The notes below the pieces were generated by a model that was not told the origin of the DNA, made no database searches, and saw only the letters and a program-made list of their open reading frames with translations. DNA of 64,000 bases, taken from Oehlia diaphana. Lineage: Eukaryota > Glomeromycota > Glomeromycetes > Glomerales > Glomeraceae. The DNA is taken from positions 9,109-73,108 of the forward strand of contig QZLH01000236.1 in the NCBI GenBank assembly GCA_003833135.1, in the 5' to 3' direction. Below, in pieces: positions 1 to 10,800 of the stretch (positions within the stretch are counted from its first letter, which is position 1; each line of letters opens with the position of its first letter). The position numbers and the translations under genes are program-made.

Positions 1-1
1 T

Positions 2-785
2 AACTCATCATTTATTAGGATATATCTATAATCCAAGAAAAGGAAATTATAATAACATCTTTTATTTCTATGTTCAATCCACGATAAGATTATAATTTCA
101 TCATGTGTTCGCATAATACTTGTTTATGCATATAATTTTTAAAATTGTTTAATCGTTTATTGTACTTTACAAATATAGAAGTTGTAATAAAAGATGTCGT
201 TAACTGCAAGTTCAAAATTTAACTCATCATTTGTTAGGATAAATCTATAATCCAAGAAAAGGAAATTATAATAACATCTTTTATTTCTATGTTCAATCCA
301 CAATAAGATTATAATTTCATCATGTGTTCGCATAAATACTTGTTTATGCATATAATTTTTAATATTGTTTAATCGTTTATTGTACTTTGCAAATATAGAA
401 GTTGTAATAAAAGATGTCGTTAACTGCAAGTTCAAAATTTAACTCATAATTTGTTAGGATAAATCTATAATTCAAGAAAAGGAAATTATAATAACATCTT
501 TTATTTCTATGTCCAATCCACGATAAGATTATAATTTCATCATGTGTTCGCATAAATACTTGTTTATGCATATAATTTTTAATATTGTTTAATCAAATGA
601 CAAATATAGACGTAGTAATAAAAGGAAAGGTACCATCAACTGCAAGCCCAAAATTTATCCCATCATTTGTTATGATAAATCTATAGTTCAAGAAAAGGAA
701 ATTATAATAACATCTTTTATTCCTATGTTTAATCCATGATAAAGATTATAATTTCATCATGCTTCCGTTGTTTATGCATGTTAAA
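2..785. repeat. Tandem array of ~220 bp units upstream of the 953-3244 gene
   Basis: Units begin at 2, 221, 441 and about 656, each starting near aactcatcatttgttaggat. The first three are full length (about 219, 220 and 215 bp) and the fourth is cut off near 785. Units 1 and 2 are nearly identical. Unit 3 has drifted where it meets unit 4. Part of each unit (181-240, 401-460 and 611-676) resembles positions 998-1075, inside the first 45 codons of the downstream gene. The minus-strand open frames here are by-products of the repeat and not genes. Confidence 0.9.
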
Positions 786-952
786 TATTATTCCACTTCT
801 GATAAATTGAGAATGAAAGCACTGTAGCATTCTGGTATTTTGTAGTATGCTAATCTAGATAGTCTATTTTGTAATTTATTCGGGAACTAATAATATTTCT
901 ACATTTCAGATAAGGTCTCTCTACCTTCCACCGTTCAATATCTACGAATAAA

Positions 953-3244
953 ATGGTCACATCAACCAATGATTCAAATTGGAAACAACTTTTTCAAGAC
1001 GTTGTAATAAAAGAAAAGATACCATCAACCGCAAGTTCAAGATTTACCTCATCATCTGTTACTGTACGAGACCTTTTTGTTGACATTGACGTTGTATATA
1101 ATGATATTCTGAACAAGCTTTTGGACCCGAGCATCATTCGTGTCTACGCTGATGTAGTGAGATTTTCTAGCAAAAATCCCTTGGTTGCAAACAACGTTTT
1201 GTTTATATCAGCTCGTCGTATAGAAGTTTCAAAGGGTGTTCATATTCTACTTGATTACAGAGAAAAAAAAGTTGCAAAGTTTATTGTCTGTGCAAGTGAA
1301 ATATATGGAAAACTGGAAGCGAGAGCTGTATTGTCTACCAAGAACTCTGTCGTAACTAAAACGTTTGACCTTTCTGTCCCTACTGGTATAATCACTGCGA
1401 TATCATTCAAAAATGATAACTGTGACATGGAAAATTTAAAGGTAAACAATATTGATCTTGATGTTGGAGCACCTATGCGAATGTCCTTAGGGTCGATATT
1501 CCAACTTGCCTCGATTTGGCTTTATTCCAAAGCAGAAATTGCGACGACAATGCTTAAATGGATCAAGAAAGTGACTGACAATACAAAAAACGGTAGGGAT
1601 TTATATCTTCAATCGAGTAATCTCTTAGTATTTCTGGAGAATAGGCGAGCAGACGTAACTTTTGTGCCTCCTTTAAACAAAAATATTTATATTACTATCT
1701 TCAATTCGTTTTTGGATGTTGCTAAAAATTACGAGACGCAATATTATAATTTCATCGATAAAGTAGCAATCGTTAGAGATCGGAAAGAAGCCGGTAATTT
1801 AATGCTTGAATATTTCGTAGACGTTTCTGATGTAAACGCTCAGTTAATCAAGCAAACCGAGAAAGATTATGAAATGGCGCGACAATCACTTACCTTCTCT
1901 AAGGATGCTTTTGAAAAACAGAAACGCCAAGTAGAATTGGCAAGTATTACTTTCGAGAGCGAAAGGGAAAATTGGATACATAAAGAGACAATTAAGGCTG
2001 TGTTTGATATAGCCCTAGGTGTATTGGAATTTATTGCTTCAGTTGGTCTTATGATTGTTGGTGATGAAGCAGCAGCACCCAAAGCTGCTAATGCCATTGA
2101 ACAAGTAGCTCAAGAAGGTGAACGGCTTGAAAAATTAGCTAATAATATGAGGAGTCTTTTCAAAAAGATGAAATCTCTTACAGAAATTTCCGCCTCGATT
2201 GAAAAAATTATCCCTATTGCAAAGGAAATTCAATCTTACGATGAAACAAATGATATTAAACTTCCCGAGGTATCAGACAGCCTTTCCGAAGCTGAATGGA
2301 AAAACTTTTCTATTGAGAATGAGGCATCGCTCCAACCTGCTATAAATAAAGGGATCCCTGGATCGTCAGAATTACTCACAGAGATCAAAAAACTTTCCAA
2401 TTACGCGTTGGCATTTATTACATCACAGAATGCGGTTATTTCTACTGGGCAAGCTTTAGCGAAGTTGTATTTAGAGAAAAAAATTTCGTGGAATCAAAAA
2501 GAGCGTTGGCAGAAATATATTGACCAACTTACGCAAGATGAAGCTCACGATGAAGTGTGCTCTCAAATATCTTTTGATCGATTATTGGATATCAAGCGGT
2601 GCTTGTCTTTGGCCCTCTTAAATTATTCTCACGCTTACAAATATTGGGCTTTAGCACCATCAGAAATTTCACCTGGTATCAATAAAACTGTAAGTCAATT
2701 CTTAGAAGACAGATCAAAAATTGATACCGAATTCGCGATAGCCTTGAATTCTTTCAATCCTGCTCCGCAAAAGGGTACCTTCACCATAGATCTCGAGCCG
2801 AATGTCCAAAAACCTCTTGAGGAAAATATAATGTTTTCACAAACTTTTAATATTGACACAGAAGATAAAAAGTTCAATGGTTACAGTCGCGTTCGTGTTA
2901 ACACGATTCGTTGCTGGTTACAAGGAGCAACAACATTAGATAGTGATGATGTAGTCAATATTAAAATAAGAACTTCAGGAGTTTACGAAGATAAATCACA
3001 TAAGAAAATATATAAATTTGCTTCGGAACCATTGGAACGCGCTTTTTCTTACAAGGTAAGCAATAATCAGATTATGTTGGATGGTGTTATTGAAAAGGAT
3101 TTTAGAAGATATTATTTTCAACCAACGGCATTTACCCAATGGACCATCGAAGTTAATAAAGAATCCAACGGGGGAGTGAACCTTTCCGATTTGAAGTCCA
3201 TTAGGATCGAGCTCATTTGCAGTGTCACACCTTCTGAAAATTAA
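953..3244 (+). CDS. Large single-exon helical protein, alpha-pore-forming-toxin-like layout (function unproven)
   Basis: An intact 763-residue frame with no introns and noticeably higher GC than its surroundings. No signal peptide is visible. Residues ~1-200 look like mixed beta structure. Residues ~245-345 are long amphipathic helices rich in E, K, Q and R (e.g. EKDYEMARQSL). A hydrophobic stretch follows at ~346-375 (VFDIALGVLEFIASVGLMIV), then small residues (EAAAPKAANA), then more helices to ~420. The last ~150 residues look like a beta-sandwich (RVRVNTIRCWL, AFTQWTIEV). A long helical stalk with one central hydrophobic hairpin and a C-terminal beta domain is the layout of alpha-helical pore formers. 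The C-terminal pattern also recalls the end of insecticidal TcA-type proteins. Both comparisons are structural inference; I do not recognise the family by sequence. The first ATG is used; the frame is open and clean. The upstream array contains pieces of its 5' coding region. Confidence 0.8.
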   Translation: MVTSTNDSNWKQLFQDVVIKEKIPSTASSRFTSSSVTVRDLFVDIDVVYNDILNKLLDPSIIRVYADVVRFSSKNPLVANNVLFISARRIEVSKGVHILLDYREKKVAKFIVCASEIYGKLEARAVLSTKNSVVTKTFDLSVPTGIITAISFKNDNCDMENLKVNNIDLDVGAPMRMSLGSIFQLASIWLYSKAEIATTMLKWIKKVTDNTKNGRDLYLQSSNLLVFLENRRADVTFVPPLNKNIYITIFNSFLDVAKNYETQYYNFIDKVAIVRDRKEAGNLMLEYFVDVSDVNAQLIKQTEKDYEMARQSLTFSKDAFEKQKRQVELASITFESERENWIHKETIKAVFDIALGVLEFIASVGLMIVGDEAAAPKAANAIEQVAQEGERLEKLANNMRSLFKKMKSLTEISASIEKIIPIAKEIQSYDETNDIKLPEVSDSLSEAEWKNFSIENEASLQPAINKGIPGSSELLTEIKKLSNYALAFITSQNAVISTGQALAKLYLEKKISWNQKERWQKYIDQLTQDEAHDEVCSQISFDRLLDIKRCLSLALLNYSHAYKYWALAPSEISPGINKTVSQFLEDRSKIDTEFAIALNSFNPAPQKGTFTIDLEPNVQKPLEENIMFSQTFNIDTEDKKFNGYSRVRVNTIRCWLQGATTLDSDDVVNIKIRTSGVYEDKSHKKIYKFASEPLERAFSYKVSNNQIMLDGVIEKDFRRYYFQPTAFTQWTIEVNKESNGGVNLSDLKSIRIELICSVTPSEN

Positions 3245-4058
3245 AATAATTTTTCTGCAACTATTGACTCTATAAATGTTAAATATCTATGAAATTCGCA
3301 CAAATTTTTGCGTTGTCGGAAGGTTTACAAATAAATCTCTAGATACTTCTAAATAAAATAATTAGAAACAAATAACTAAAAATTATTATATTACACATAC
3401 AGCTTATCAGAATTTAATGATGTTCATTAGTCCGCACCACACTTGTCCAAATAATTTATACCCGAGAGATATTTTTTTAATTTGAATATCTATAAAGTGA
3501 ACTATATTTGTTATCGTTATAAATTAATATGAATTTCCCAATAGAATACCCCAACTACATATTGAATATTGCTTTCTGATATGTAAAATCCCTTAAATCT
3601 TTTAGTTTTATTAAAATTTTTATTTCCTATTTCTTTATAATAAGGAGATAATTTATAAACATGCTTTAAATTTAAAGACTCAGTTTCAAAAAATGTCATA
3701 TTTGTTTAATATTCTTTCAGTCAATGCAGAGTTCGTATTTAACGATTCTTTGTATTATTAATAATTTAATAAACAATACGCAAATGAATAATAAACAATT
3801 AAAAAGAATACTCATCCTTGTTTTTCGTTACATAATATCTTTACTGCCTAAATCCTTCTGAAAGCCCTTAAAAAAACGAGAGAGAAAGAAAAAATACTTA
3901 TAAAAGTTATTAAAAGTCGAATGACATAAGTGATCCTTTATTCACTTTTTATTCACATTAAAATTCATCGCAACACTGTTCGGTTAAAACTTTTTCTGTC
4001 ATTATAGTTATAGAAACAGAGAAATACTGTCGATAAAAAATAGGTAATTAAAAATATC
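3245..4058. other. Intergenic, no gene seen
   Basis: AT-rich spacer downstream of the 763-residue gene. Only short chance frames are present, with no repeat or RNA gene that I can support. Confidence 0.6.
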
Positions 4059-4066
4059 GTTATCGT

Positions 4067-4615
4067 AGGACCCAGAAATATATATATAAGGGTCAGGTGG
4101 CGAAAAATATTTTTACTATGAGCTGTACGCAGAGACTTTTTATATGAGTAGTACGCATAATTGACACCTGATATTAAAAATCCTGCAAAAATACGCAAAT
4201 AAAATTTCAGACATTAAGTTATAAATTATTTTATCATGATTTCTATATTATTTATAAACCCAAATACTAATGTGAAAAAATAGAATTTATTCTAATTTAC
4301 CATTTTTTCAATAATATTTTTCTAAAATTTCACTTTTTAACCCTCAGAAATTTCTTTCAATTAATACTAAATATGTATTAAAATGCGGTTAACATGCAGT
4401 AAATATATTATATATATACAGTAAGATTAGCCCAAAAATACGCAAACTAATTTTTTCCATATAAAAATTTTGATAAAAAATACGTAATCTTGATGCCTAA
4501 CTATGGATGAAAAATTCTTAAATTGTACGCAAAATCAAAGCTTTACTCCGTCTAATTCCACTATGATGGCGACGCATCTGTGTACCCTACCCCTGTATGT
4601 ATATTTCTGGGTCCT
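4067..4615. mobile_element. Non-autonomous hAT-like DNA transposon with perfect 8-bp target duplication
   Basis: The left end reads aggacccagaaatatatata. The right end read on the minus strand is aggacccagaaatatacata, and the similarity continues imperfectly for about 28 bp. The element is flanked by identical 8-bp copies of gttatcgt at 4059-4066 and 4616-4623. Total length is 549 bp and there is no transposase frame. An 8-bp duplication is the hallmark of hAT-superfamily insertion, so this is best read as a hAT-like MITE moved in trans. Confidence 0.85.
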
Positions 4616-4623
4616 GTTATCGT

Positions 4624-4974
4624 TATTAGAAATTCAATGGCAAATTTTCTATCAGAGCTGAAGATCACTTGCTATCTGACCTATCAAAATACGGGCCCTA
4701 AAAAGCTGCTCAATTGCGCCGAGTGACTTCATTATAGAGCAATATCGTAGCGCAAATCGTTGACTTTATATCATTCGTTGGGAAAACAATGACTTATCTT
4801 TATTTATTGAGTAAACAAAATATCAATATATTAGTAATATTCAAAAAAATAAAACATGAATTAATCGTTATGGTGGATGTGATTGTGATTCCACCATCGC
4901 GAGAGGTAGTGATCGTGATCCATTCACGATTCAAAGTATTTTTAGGTTTTGCAGTGTCAATACTATATATCCAA
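4624..4974. other. Intergenic with small local palindromes
   Basis: Contains short inverted motifs around 4870-4930 (gattccaccatcgcg, gtgatcgtgatcc). Open frames on both strands here are 64-70 codons and mirror each other, as expected of low-complexity DNA. No gene is supported. Confidence 0.5.
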
Positions 4975-6117
4975 CCCAAAGTTACATTTTTCAAAATTTG
5001 ATTTGGGATACATTTACGCTAAAATTAATTTTCATCATCATAAAAAATTGCGGTGTAAAAAATATTCATGAATTCTTTTTTGAATTCTTTTAATTCTTCC
5101 AAGTAATATAATCTTTTATTTACATATTGATTATAAAGAAAGAATAATTTTATTGGCGGTCGCTTTATCATAGCACGCTTTGAATTTTAATAAAGTTACC
5201 TTTTGATTTTTACTATGAACTGAACATTTAATAATAAGAAATATCAACATTTTTAGGACTTACATAAAAATAATTTAACTAATAGAGATATATAAAGTAA
5301 GTATAATAAATAAAAATATATAGAAATAATAGAAACGAGAAATAATTTAATTGATTTACGTCTTCAATATACTGTAATACCTAATAACAATTAAGATCAT
5401 GTACAGTTAGTTATATTGATCAAAATAAAACTTTGCAGAATTTCCATGTATACGAAAACAGGTATCGCCATTGAAAGAACCTCGGACTTTCTGTTTCCTA
5501 GCAGTTAATTCAACTTTCGCAAATACATAGTACTCTTGATCTGGAAAATCAATGCCTTTAGAGTCACCACCAGTTCCATCACAAGCATGGTAATCTCCTT
5601 TTCCGTCACCAGCTATGCGTTTATGATTTGAATCTTCTATCCAAATTCTACAAGCACCAGATTCATTTCTAAATCTACGCTGACACTATATGCTATATAT
5701 CAAACCAAAATATCGAATTATTAGAAAAAGAAAATGGAGAAAATACTGAATGTAAGAACTTTACCTTCAATGACCGGAGCAAATGTCATGTAGAAAAACA
5801 TGAAAATAGCGGTAAGAAGGTAAAAGCTTTGGGGTCTCATATTGGTTTTGGATTTATAATTATACGTTTTGTTATTTTATTACGACAATTCCGTAAAAAA
5901 CAAAATTTTTGGTGGGAATACTAGTAAGGCTATATATCTATATATTTTTTATTTATTATCAACCATAACCGTAAAGGGAAGTTAATCAGAAGCATTTGCT
6001 GAATGCCATTTTTTCCCATAATTTGTTTGGTTCTAAACTTCCTCTTAGTAGATTTTCAAATAATAACTTTTCATTCATTCAAAAAACCTATAATTGACAA
6101 AAAATTTCGCACATCTC
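4975..6117. repeat. Segmental duplication, copy 1 (with 8088-9143)
   Basis: About 1.1 kb that is repeated in the same orientation at 8088-9143. It includes the secreted-protein locus, its flank at 5000-5400 and its upstream region to about 6117. The two copies are mostly identical with scattered substitutions and small indels. Copy 1 has been frameshifted (see 5407-5840) and is cut at its right edge by an inverted-repeat element starting near 6128. Confidence 0.9.
5407..5840 (-). pseudogene. Frameshifted copy of small secreted protein gene
   Basis: Same two-exon structure as the intact copy at 8477-8917. Exon 1 is 5765-5840 and encodes a signal peptide (MRPQSFYLLTAIFMFFYMTF). The GT donor is at 5764-5763. 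Exon 2 starts at 5692 after a TAG acceptor. Relative to the intact copy one base is missing near 5661 (aatgctggt became aatctggt), which puts a stop about nine codons later. A 4-bp insertion near 5407-5410 would also drop the last two residues (C, T). Alternative AG acceptors nearby do not rescue the frame. It is either a real pseudogene or a one-base sequence error. Confidence 0.75.
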
Positions 6118-6170
6118 GGGATTTTTTGGACACTTGGAAATTTTTATTGTTAGGATTGTCGGGTACTCGG

Positions 6171-6305
6171 GTTACTCTAGTCGGGTTATTAAAAAAAGAT
6201 ATATAACACGAGACATATATATATGGCGTAGTATATAGTATAATAAAGTATATAATGTAATTATGTTATATTAAAATTTTCTAATAACCCGACTAGCCGA
6301 GTAAC
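6171..6305. repeat. Small hairpin element
   Basis: Positions 6171-6192 (gttactctagtcgggttatt) are repeated inverted at 6282-6305 with a 2-bp difference, separated by about 90 bp of TA-rich DNA. The size and structure fit a tiny MITE or foldback. Confidence 0.6.
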
Positions 6306-6464
6306 AAAAGATACTTTATTTTAAATAATTTAAAATAATACAATATACTTGAACTAGTAAATATAGTAATGAATATAAAATAAAATAATTTTTCCGAATT
6401 CACCCCTTTTCACTAATGACCTTTTATAATAAACGATTTTCATCACAATAAAATCAAAGTCATA

Positions 6465-7350
6465 AACGATTTCCCGACAGGACAAATCCCGAATGGACAT
6501 TTTCTCGAATAGCATATTTTCCTGACATGACATTATCCCGACGATAAATATCTCGAAAGACAAAATCCCGACATGACATTTTCCCGAATTCAATTAATAA
6601 CTTTGGTTGGGTATATAGTATTTAACAATAATTTACATTGTTGACCGTGAAAATCGTCTTTTAACCATTTTCAATAGTCGTGATGATTAGATTATTCCTT
6701 TCTAGATTATTTAAGAGGAATTGCGCATACTATTTCTCTTTAATTTTTTTCAATTTTTAAGTTTTTACTTATAATACTTTATTAAATTTATAGTAAATAT
6801 GGTTCCTTTCACCTGTTTAATTTGTTTAATTTGGGTGTTTTAATTATGCCATGTATAAGAAAGCATTGAGGGTATTTTAATGTTATTTACAACAAACAAA
6901 GAATAATAAATTTTATAAAATAGCTGCTTTATTAATTGAATTTTAATTTTATTAAAGGTATAAATTAATAAAATTAAAAATAAATTACGTGATTTTAGTA
7001 TAATATGCTTAATATGTGAATCGTAATTGTGTAATTAAGATAAATTACGTGATAAATGTAATAATTTGTAAAATAATAAATAAATTCATTGTTTATTTAA
7101 TAAAAAAATTAAAAAATATTATGCAAAAAAATTAATTAAATATAATAAACATAAAAATTTAATTTTTCTATTTATTAGTATATCAAAAAATTCATTTTTA
7201 TTTTTATTTTTATTTTTTTTTGTTCGTAATTTGATTTCGGGAAAATGCCCTGTCGGGATAATGTCATGTCGGGAAAAATATGCTATTCGGGAAAATGTCC
7301 ATTTGGGATTTGTCCTGTCGGAATTGGATGTCGGAAATCGGTCCGTAACC
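6465..7350. repeat. Foldback element A with arms of CCCGA sub-repeats
   Basis: The left arm (6465-6596) and right arm (7233-7350) are inverted copies of each other. Each arm is a string of degenerate ~14-16 bp sub-repeats of the type tcgggaaaatgtc / gacattttcccga. The middle is plain AT-rich DNA. The right tip reads gaaatcggtccgtaacc, which recurs with small changes at the tips of the elements at 9720-11158 and 12171-12860, so this is one family. Confidence 0.7.
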
Positions 7351-7612
7351 ACTCGTTGTAATGCCGTGACTTAACTAGTAAATTTAGTAATTAAAATTGT
7401 GTTACAAGAGTAGCATCCGCGATGATGTAAAACTATGAAGATTAAGGATCCTATATTTAGATTTTAGGAAGGGGAATTAGGATCGAGAACTTAATATATA
7501 AGGAAAGGATTTTAAGATCAATTATTGGGGTTCTTGGTTGACTAAAATCAAAAATGGAGGAACCTTTTACCGAGTACCAGACAATCCCGACAATAAAAAT
7601 TTTCAAGTGTCC

Positions 7613-8087
7613 ACTATATTTCGAATTTTGCTGTAACATTTTATCATCGCGCAATGAAAATAAAAATATTAATTATTTTAGAGATCTTTTTTTTTCCAGG
7701 ATATTATCACTTTAACATTCAGGTAACTGATATTAATTGGTAAGCAATAAATAAATACTTTATAATCCTGAAACATTTATTCACGAAAAAGTAAAAGTAA
7801 AAGAAAAAGATTAATATATTATTAACAACAAGATAAATTTAATAAAAATCATCTAGATAATTCAAATAAGGAATAAAATTATTTACTTTTAGTAGTATTA
7901 CTTTGTTTTTTATAACTTTAAACTTTGAAATGCTAAATAAATTTAAATGAACTTTTTTCTAAAAAATTTCGAATAAATTCATTTAATGCACTCCTTTCTA
8001 ATTTAAATTGTTCAATAATTTCGTTTTTTTGATCAAAATTTATTATATTTATTATCAATAAAACTTAAAATTTGCGATTTACAGTAT
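7613..8087. other. Intergenic, no gene seen
   Basis: AT-rich spacer between the outer inverted-repeat element and the second duplicated block. Nothing further recognised. Confidence 0.6.
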
Positions 8088-9143
8088 ATACCCAACCCAA
8101 GCAGTTTCGCTAAAATTAACATTCACCATAATAAAAAATTGCGATGTAAAAAAATATTCATGAATTTTTTTTTGAATTCTTTTAATTCTTCCAAGTAATA
8201 TAATCTTTTATTTACATATTGATTATAAAGAAAGAATAATTTTATTGGCGGTCGCTTTATCATAGCATGCTTTGAATTTTAATAAAGTTATCTTTTGATT
8301 TTTACTATGAACTGAACATTTAATAATAAGAAATATCAACATTTTAGGACTTACATAAAAATAATTTAACTATAAAGTAAGTATAATAAATAAAAATATA
8401 TAGAAATAATAGAAACGAGAAATAATTTAATTGATTTACGTCTTCAATATACTGTAATACCTAATAACAATTAAGATCATGTACAGTTATATTGATCAAA
8501 ATAAAACTTTGCAGAATTTCCATGTATACGAAAACAGGTATCGCCATTGAAAGAACCTCGGACTTTCTGTTTCCTAGCAGTTAATTCGACTTTCGCAACT
8601 ACATAGTACTCTTGATCTGGAAAATCAATGCTTTTAGAGTCACCACCAGTTCCATCACAAGCATGGTAATCTCCTTTTCCGTCACCAGCTATGCGTTTAT
8701 GATTTGAATCTTCTATCCAAATTCTACAAGCACCAGCATTCATATCTAAATCTACGCTGACACTATATGCTATATATCAAACCAAAATGTCGAATTATTA
8801 GAAAAAGAAAATGGAGAAAATACCGAATGTAAGAACTTTACCTTCAATGACCGGAGCAAATGTCATGTAGAAAAACATGAAAATAGCGGTAAGAAGGTAA
8901 AAGTTTTGGGGTCTCATATTGGTGTTAGATTTATGATATTACGTTCTGTTATTTTATTACGACAATTCCGTAAAAACAAAATTTTTGGAGGGCATAGTAA
9001 GGTTATATATATATATGTAAAGAGAAGTTAATCAGAACATTTGCTGAATGCCAAGCTTTTTTGGTTCTAAACTTAATTTCAAATAATAATTTTTAATTCA
9101 TTTAAAAAAAACCTATAATTGGCAAAAAATTTTGCACATCTTG
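8088..9143. repeat. Segmental duplication, copy 2 (with 4975-6117)
   Basis: Direct repeat of 4975-6117, carrying the intact secreted-protein gene. Matching runs include the 3' flank (ttggcggtcgctttatcata near 8247) and the upstream region to ctataattggcaaaaaattt near 9113. The copies start about 3.1 kb apart. Confidence 0.9.
8477..8917 (-). CDS. Small secreted cysteine-containing protein, two exons
   Basis: Exon 1 is 8842-8917 and exon 2 is 8477-8769. The intron is 72 nt (donor GTAAAG, acceptor TATATAG). The model gives 122 residues. Residues 1-25 are a classical signal peptide (hydrophobic core YLLTAIFMFFYMTFA, then PVIE). The mature part is polar with four cysteines (GACRIW, HACDG, DTCFR, YNCT), an even number compatible with two disulfides. 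The acceptor was chosen because it alone keeps phase and gives an open frame. The ATG inside exon 2 at 8743 is not the likely start because it discards the signal peptide. I do not recognise the family. Secretion is a strong prediction; an effector or apoplastic role is inference only. A broken paralogue lies at 5407-5840. Confidence 0.8.
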
Positions 9144-9719
9144 ATGTGACAATGTAAATCAAAACGAAGCATCATTCCGGGTCCTGTTATTGTTTACAAC
9201 GGTTACTACAAAACTAAAGAAAACGAAAAGTATATAACTAAAAAGTACTATAGTCTGCAACATTTTTTGCCAACTTTTTTCGATGACTCACATTCTTAAT
9301 ATAGAGTGTATCGGATGAGAATAAAATTTATAACGATTAAACTTCCGGTCACTGGATTAACAGTCGGCATGATTTATTTTTTGCATTTTTTGCTATAACA
9401 ATTTAACCATAAACGATAAATAGATGTGTCATGTGTGGATAAGGACCCGAACAATACCAGGTATTCCTCCGGGCATTTACCCTTTATAAAGGGAACAACA
9501 TTACTGTTCGATTGTATTACATTTCATCACATATTTTTCCTATTTTGCAGAAAGCAAAATTCGGGGCACAATCATTTTGGGCATCTTTCTAATTAATTGG
9601 TGCCGCTCTAATTCGAAAAAAAAAGGAAATTGGGAAAATGCATCTGTTTATTAATTATTTCGTTGTTCGAATTTGTGTGTGAAAGAACACGCGACAAAGA
9701 TTGCTAAAGAACTCCTTGT
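9144..9719. other. Intergenic with transposon-end-like motifs
   Basis: Contains gggtcctgttattgt at 9178-9192, which resembles the right end and flank of the element at 4067-4615, and ggacccgaacaata near 9445. No complete pair of ends could be assembled. The short frame starting near 9673 runs into repeat arms and is not a gene. Confidence 0.4.
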
Positions 9720-10098
9720 TGGACCATTTTCTGAAAACCATTTCCTGAATATACCTTTTCCCGAATCCAATTTTCTGAATGCCTATTTCCAGAAATTGAT
9801 CATTTCATTTTACCGAATGCCAATTTTCCGAATCTCAATTTCTGGAATTATATGAAACTTCCAATTTCCGAATTCTTTTATCCCGAATTATTTTATCCCA
9901 AACTCCAATATCATGAACCCTGATATTCTGAATGGACATTTTACTGTATTTAATATTATTTTGTATAATTTTACATCATAAATAAGAATTATTGATTTCA
10001 TAAACTCAACCTTTATTTATTTAGTATACTAATCAATAAATTACATATAATGTTTATAAATATAATAAGTATTAAAACAAATACTTAAAATAAATAAT

Positions 10099-10378
10099 GC
10101 AAAAGCGAGCATATTTTATTATTCAGTCAAAATATCTGTTTGAAATTTGTACCTGTACTAAATCTTTTTCTCCTAAAATGCAATTAATTATATTTACTTG
10201 ATAAATGTCCATTCGGAATATTAGAATTCGGAATATTAGAATTAAGGATATTTGAATTCGGGATATTGGGATTCAGGATATTGGGATTTAGGATTCGGGA
10301 AATTAGACTTCAGGAAATGGGATTCGGGAAATAAGGATTCGGGAAATTGTATATTTCAGGAAAATGTTCAGTTCAGAA
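10099..10378. repeat. Left gap flank, near-identical to 10801-11080
   Basis: The 280 bp before the N run match the 280 bp after it (10801-11080) base for base except one G/A difference (10264-10266 gggatt versus agga). The copy starts at gcaaaagcgagcatatttta on both sides. This is the pattern left when two overlapping contig ends are joined with Ns instead of being merged. Confidence 0.9.
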
Positions 10379-10800
10379 NNNNNNNNNNNNNNNNNNNNNN
10401 NNNNNNNNNNNNNNNNNNNNNNNNNNNNNNNNNNNNNNNNNNNNNNNNNNNNNNNNNNNNNNNNNNNNNNNNNNNNNNNNNNNNNNNNNNNNNNNNNNNN
10501 NNNNNNNNNNNNNNNNNNNNNNNNNNNNNNNNNNNNNNNNNNNNNNNNNNNNNNNNNNNNNNNNNNNNNNNNNNNNNNNNNNNNNNNNNNNNNNNNNNNN
10601 NNNNNNNNNNNNNNNNNNNNNNNNNNNNNNNNNNNNNNNNNNNNNNNNNNNNNNNNNNNNNNNNNNNNNNNNNNNNNNNNNNNNNNNNNNNNNNNNNNNN
10701 NNNNNNNNNNNNNNNNNNNNNNNNNNNNNNNNNNNNNNNNNNNNNNNNNNNNNNNNNNNNNNNNNNNNNNNNNNNNNNNNNNNNNNNNNNNNNNNNNNNN
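10379..10800. other. Assembly gap (422 Ns)
   Basis: A run of undetermined bases. Open frames reported across it are artefacts. Confidence 0.99.

Larger units (their letters stand above)
6128..7612. repeat. Composite inverted-repeat element, outer arms
   Basis: Positions 6128-6170 (ggacacttggaaatttttat...) match the reverse complement of 7570-7612 at about 39 of 43 bases. The arms lie about 1.4 kb apart and enclose the CCCGA-repeat element at 6465-7350 and a small hairpin at 6171-6305. There is no coding capacity inside. Probably a non-autonomous DNA element into which others have inserted. No target duplication was identified. Confidence 0.65.

Noticed and set aside
157..571. Minus-strand frames of 92 and 64 codons
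   Set aside because: They are the same frame repeated in consecutive units of the tandem array; no start context, homology or independent support.
4869..4930. Short inverted motifs as an operator or binding site
   Set aside because: Too short and imperfect, and not next to any supported gene.
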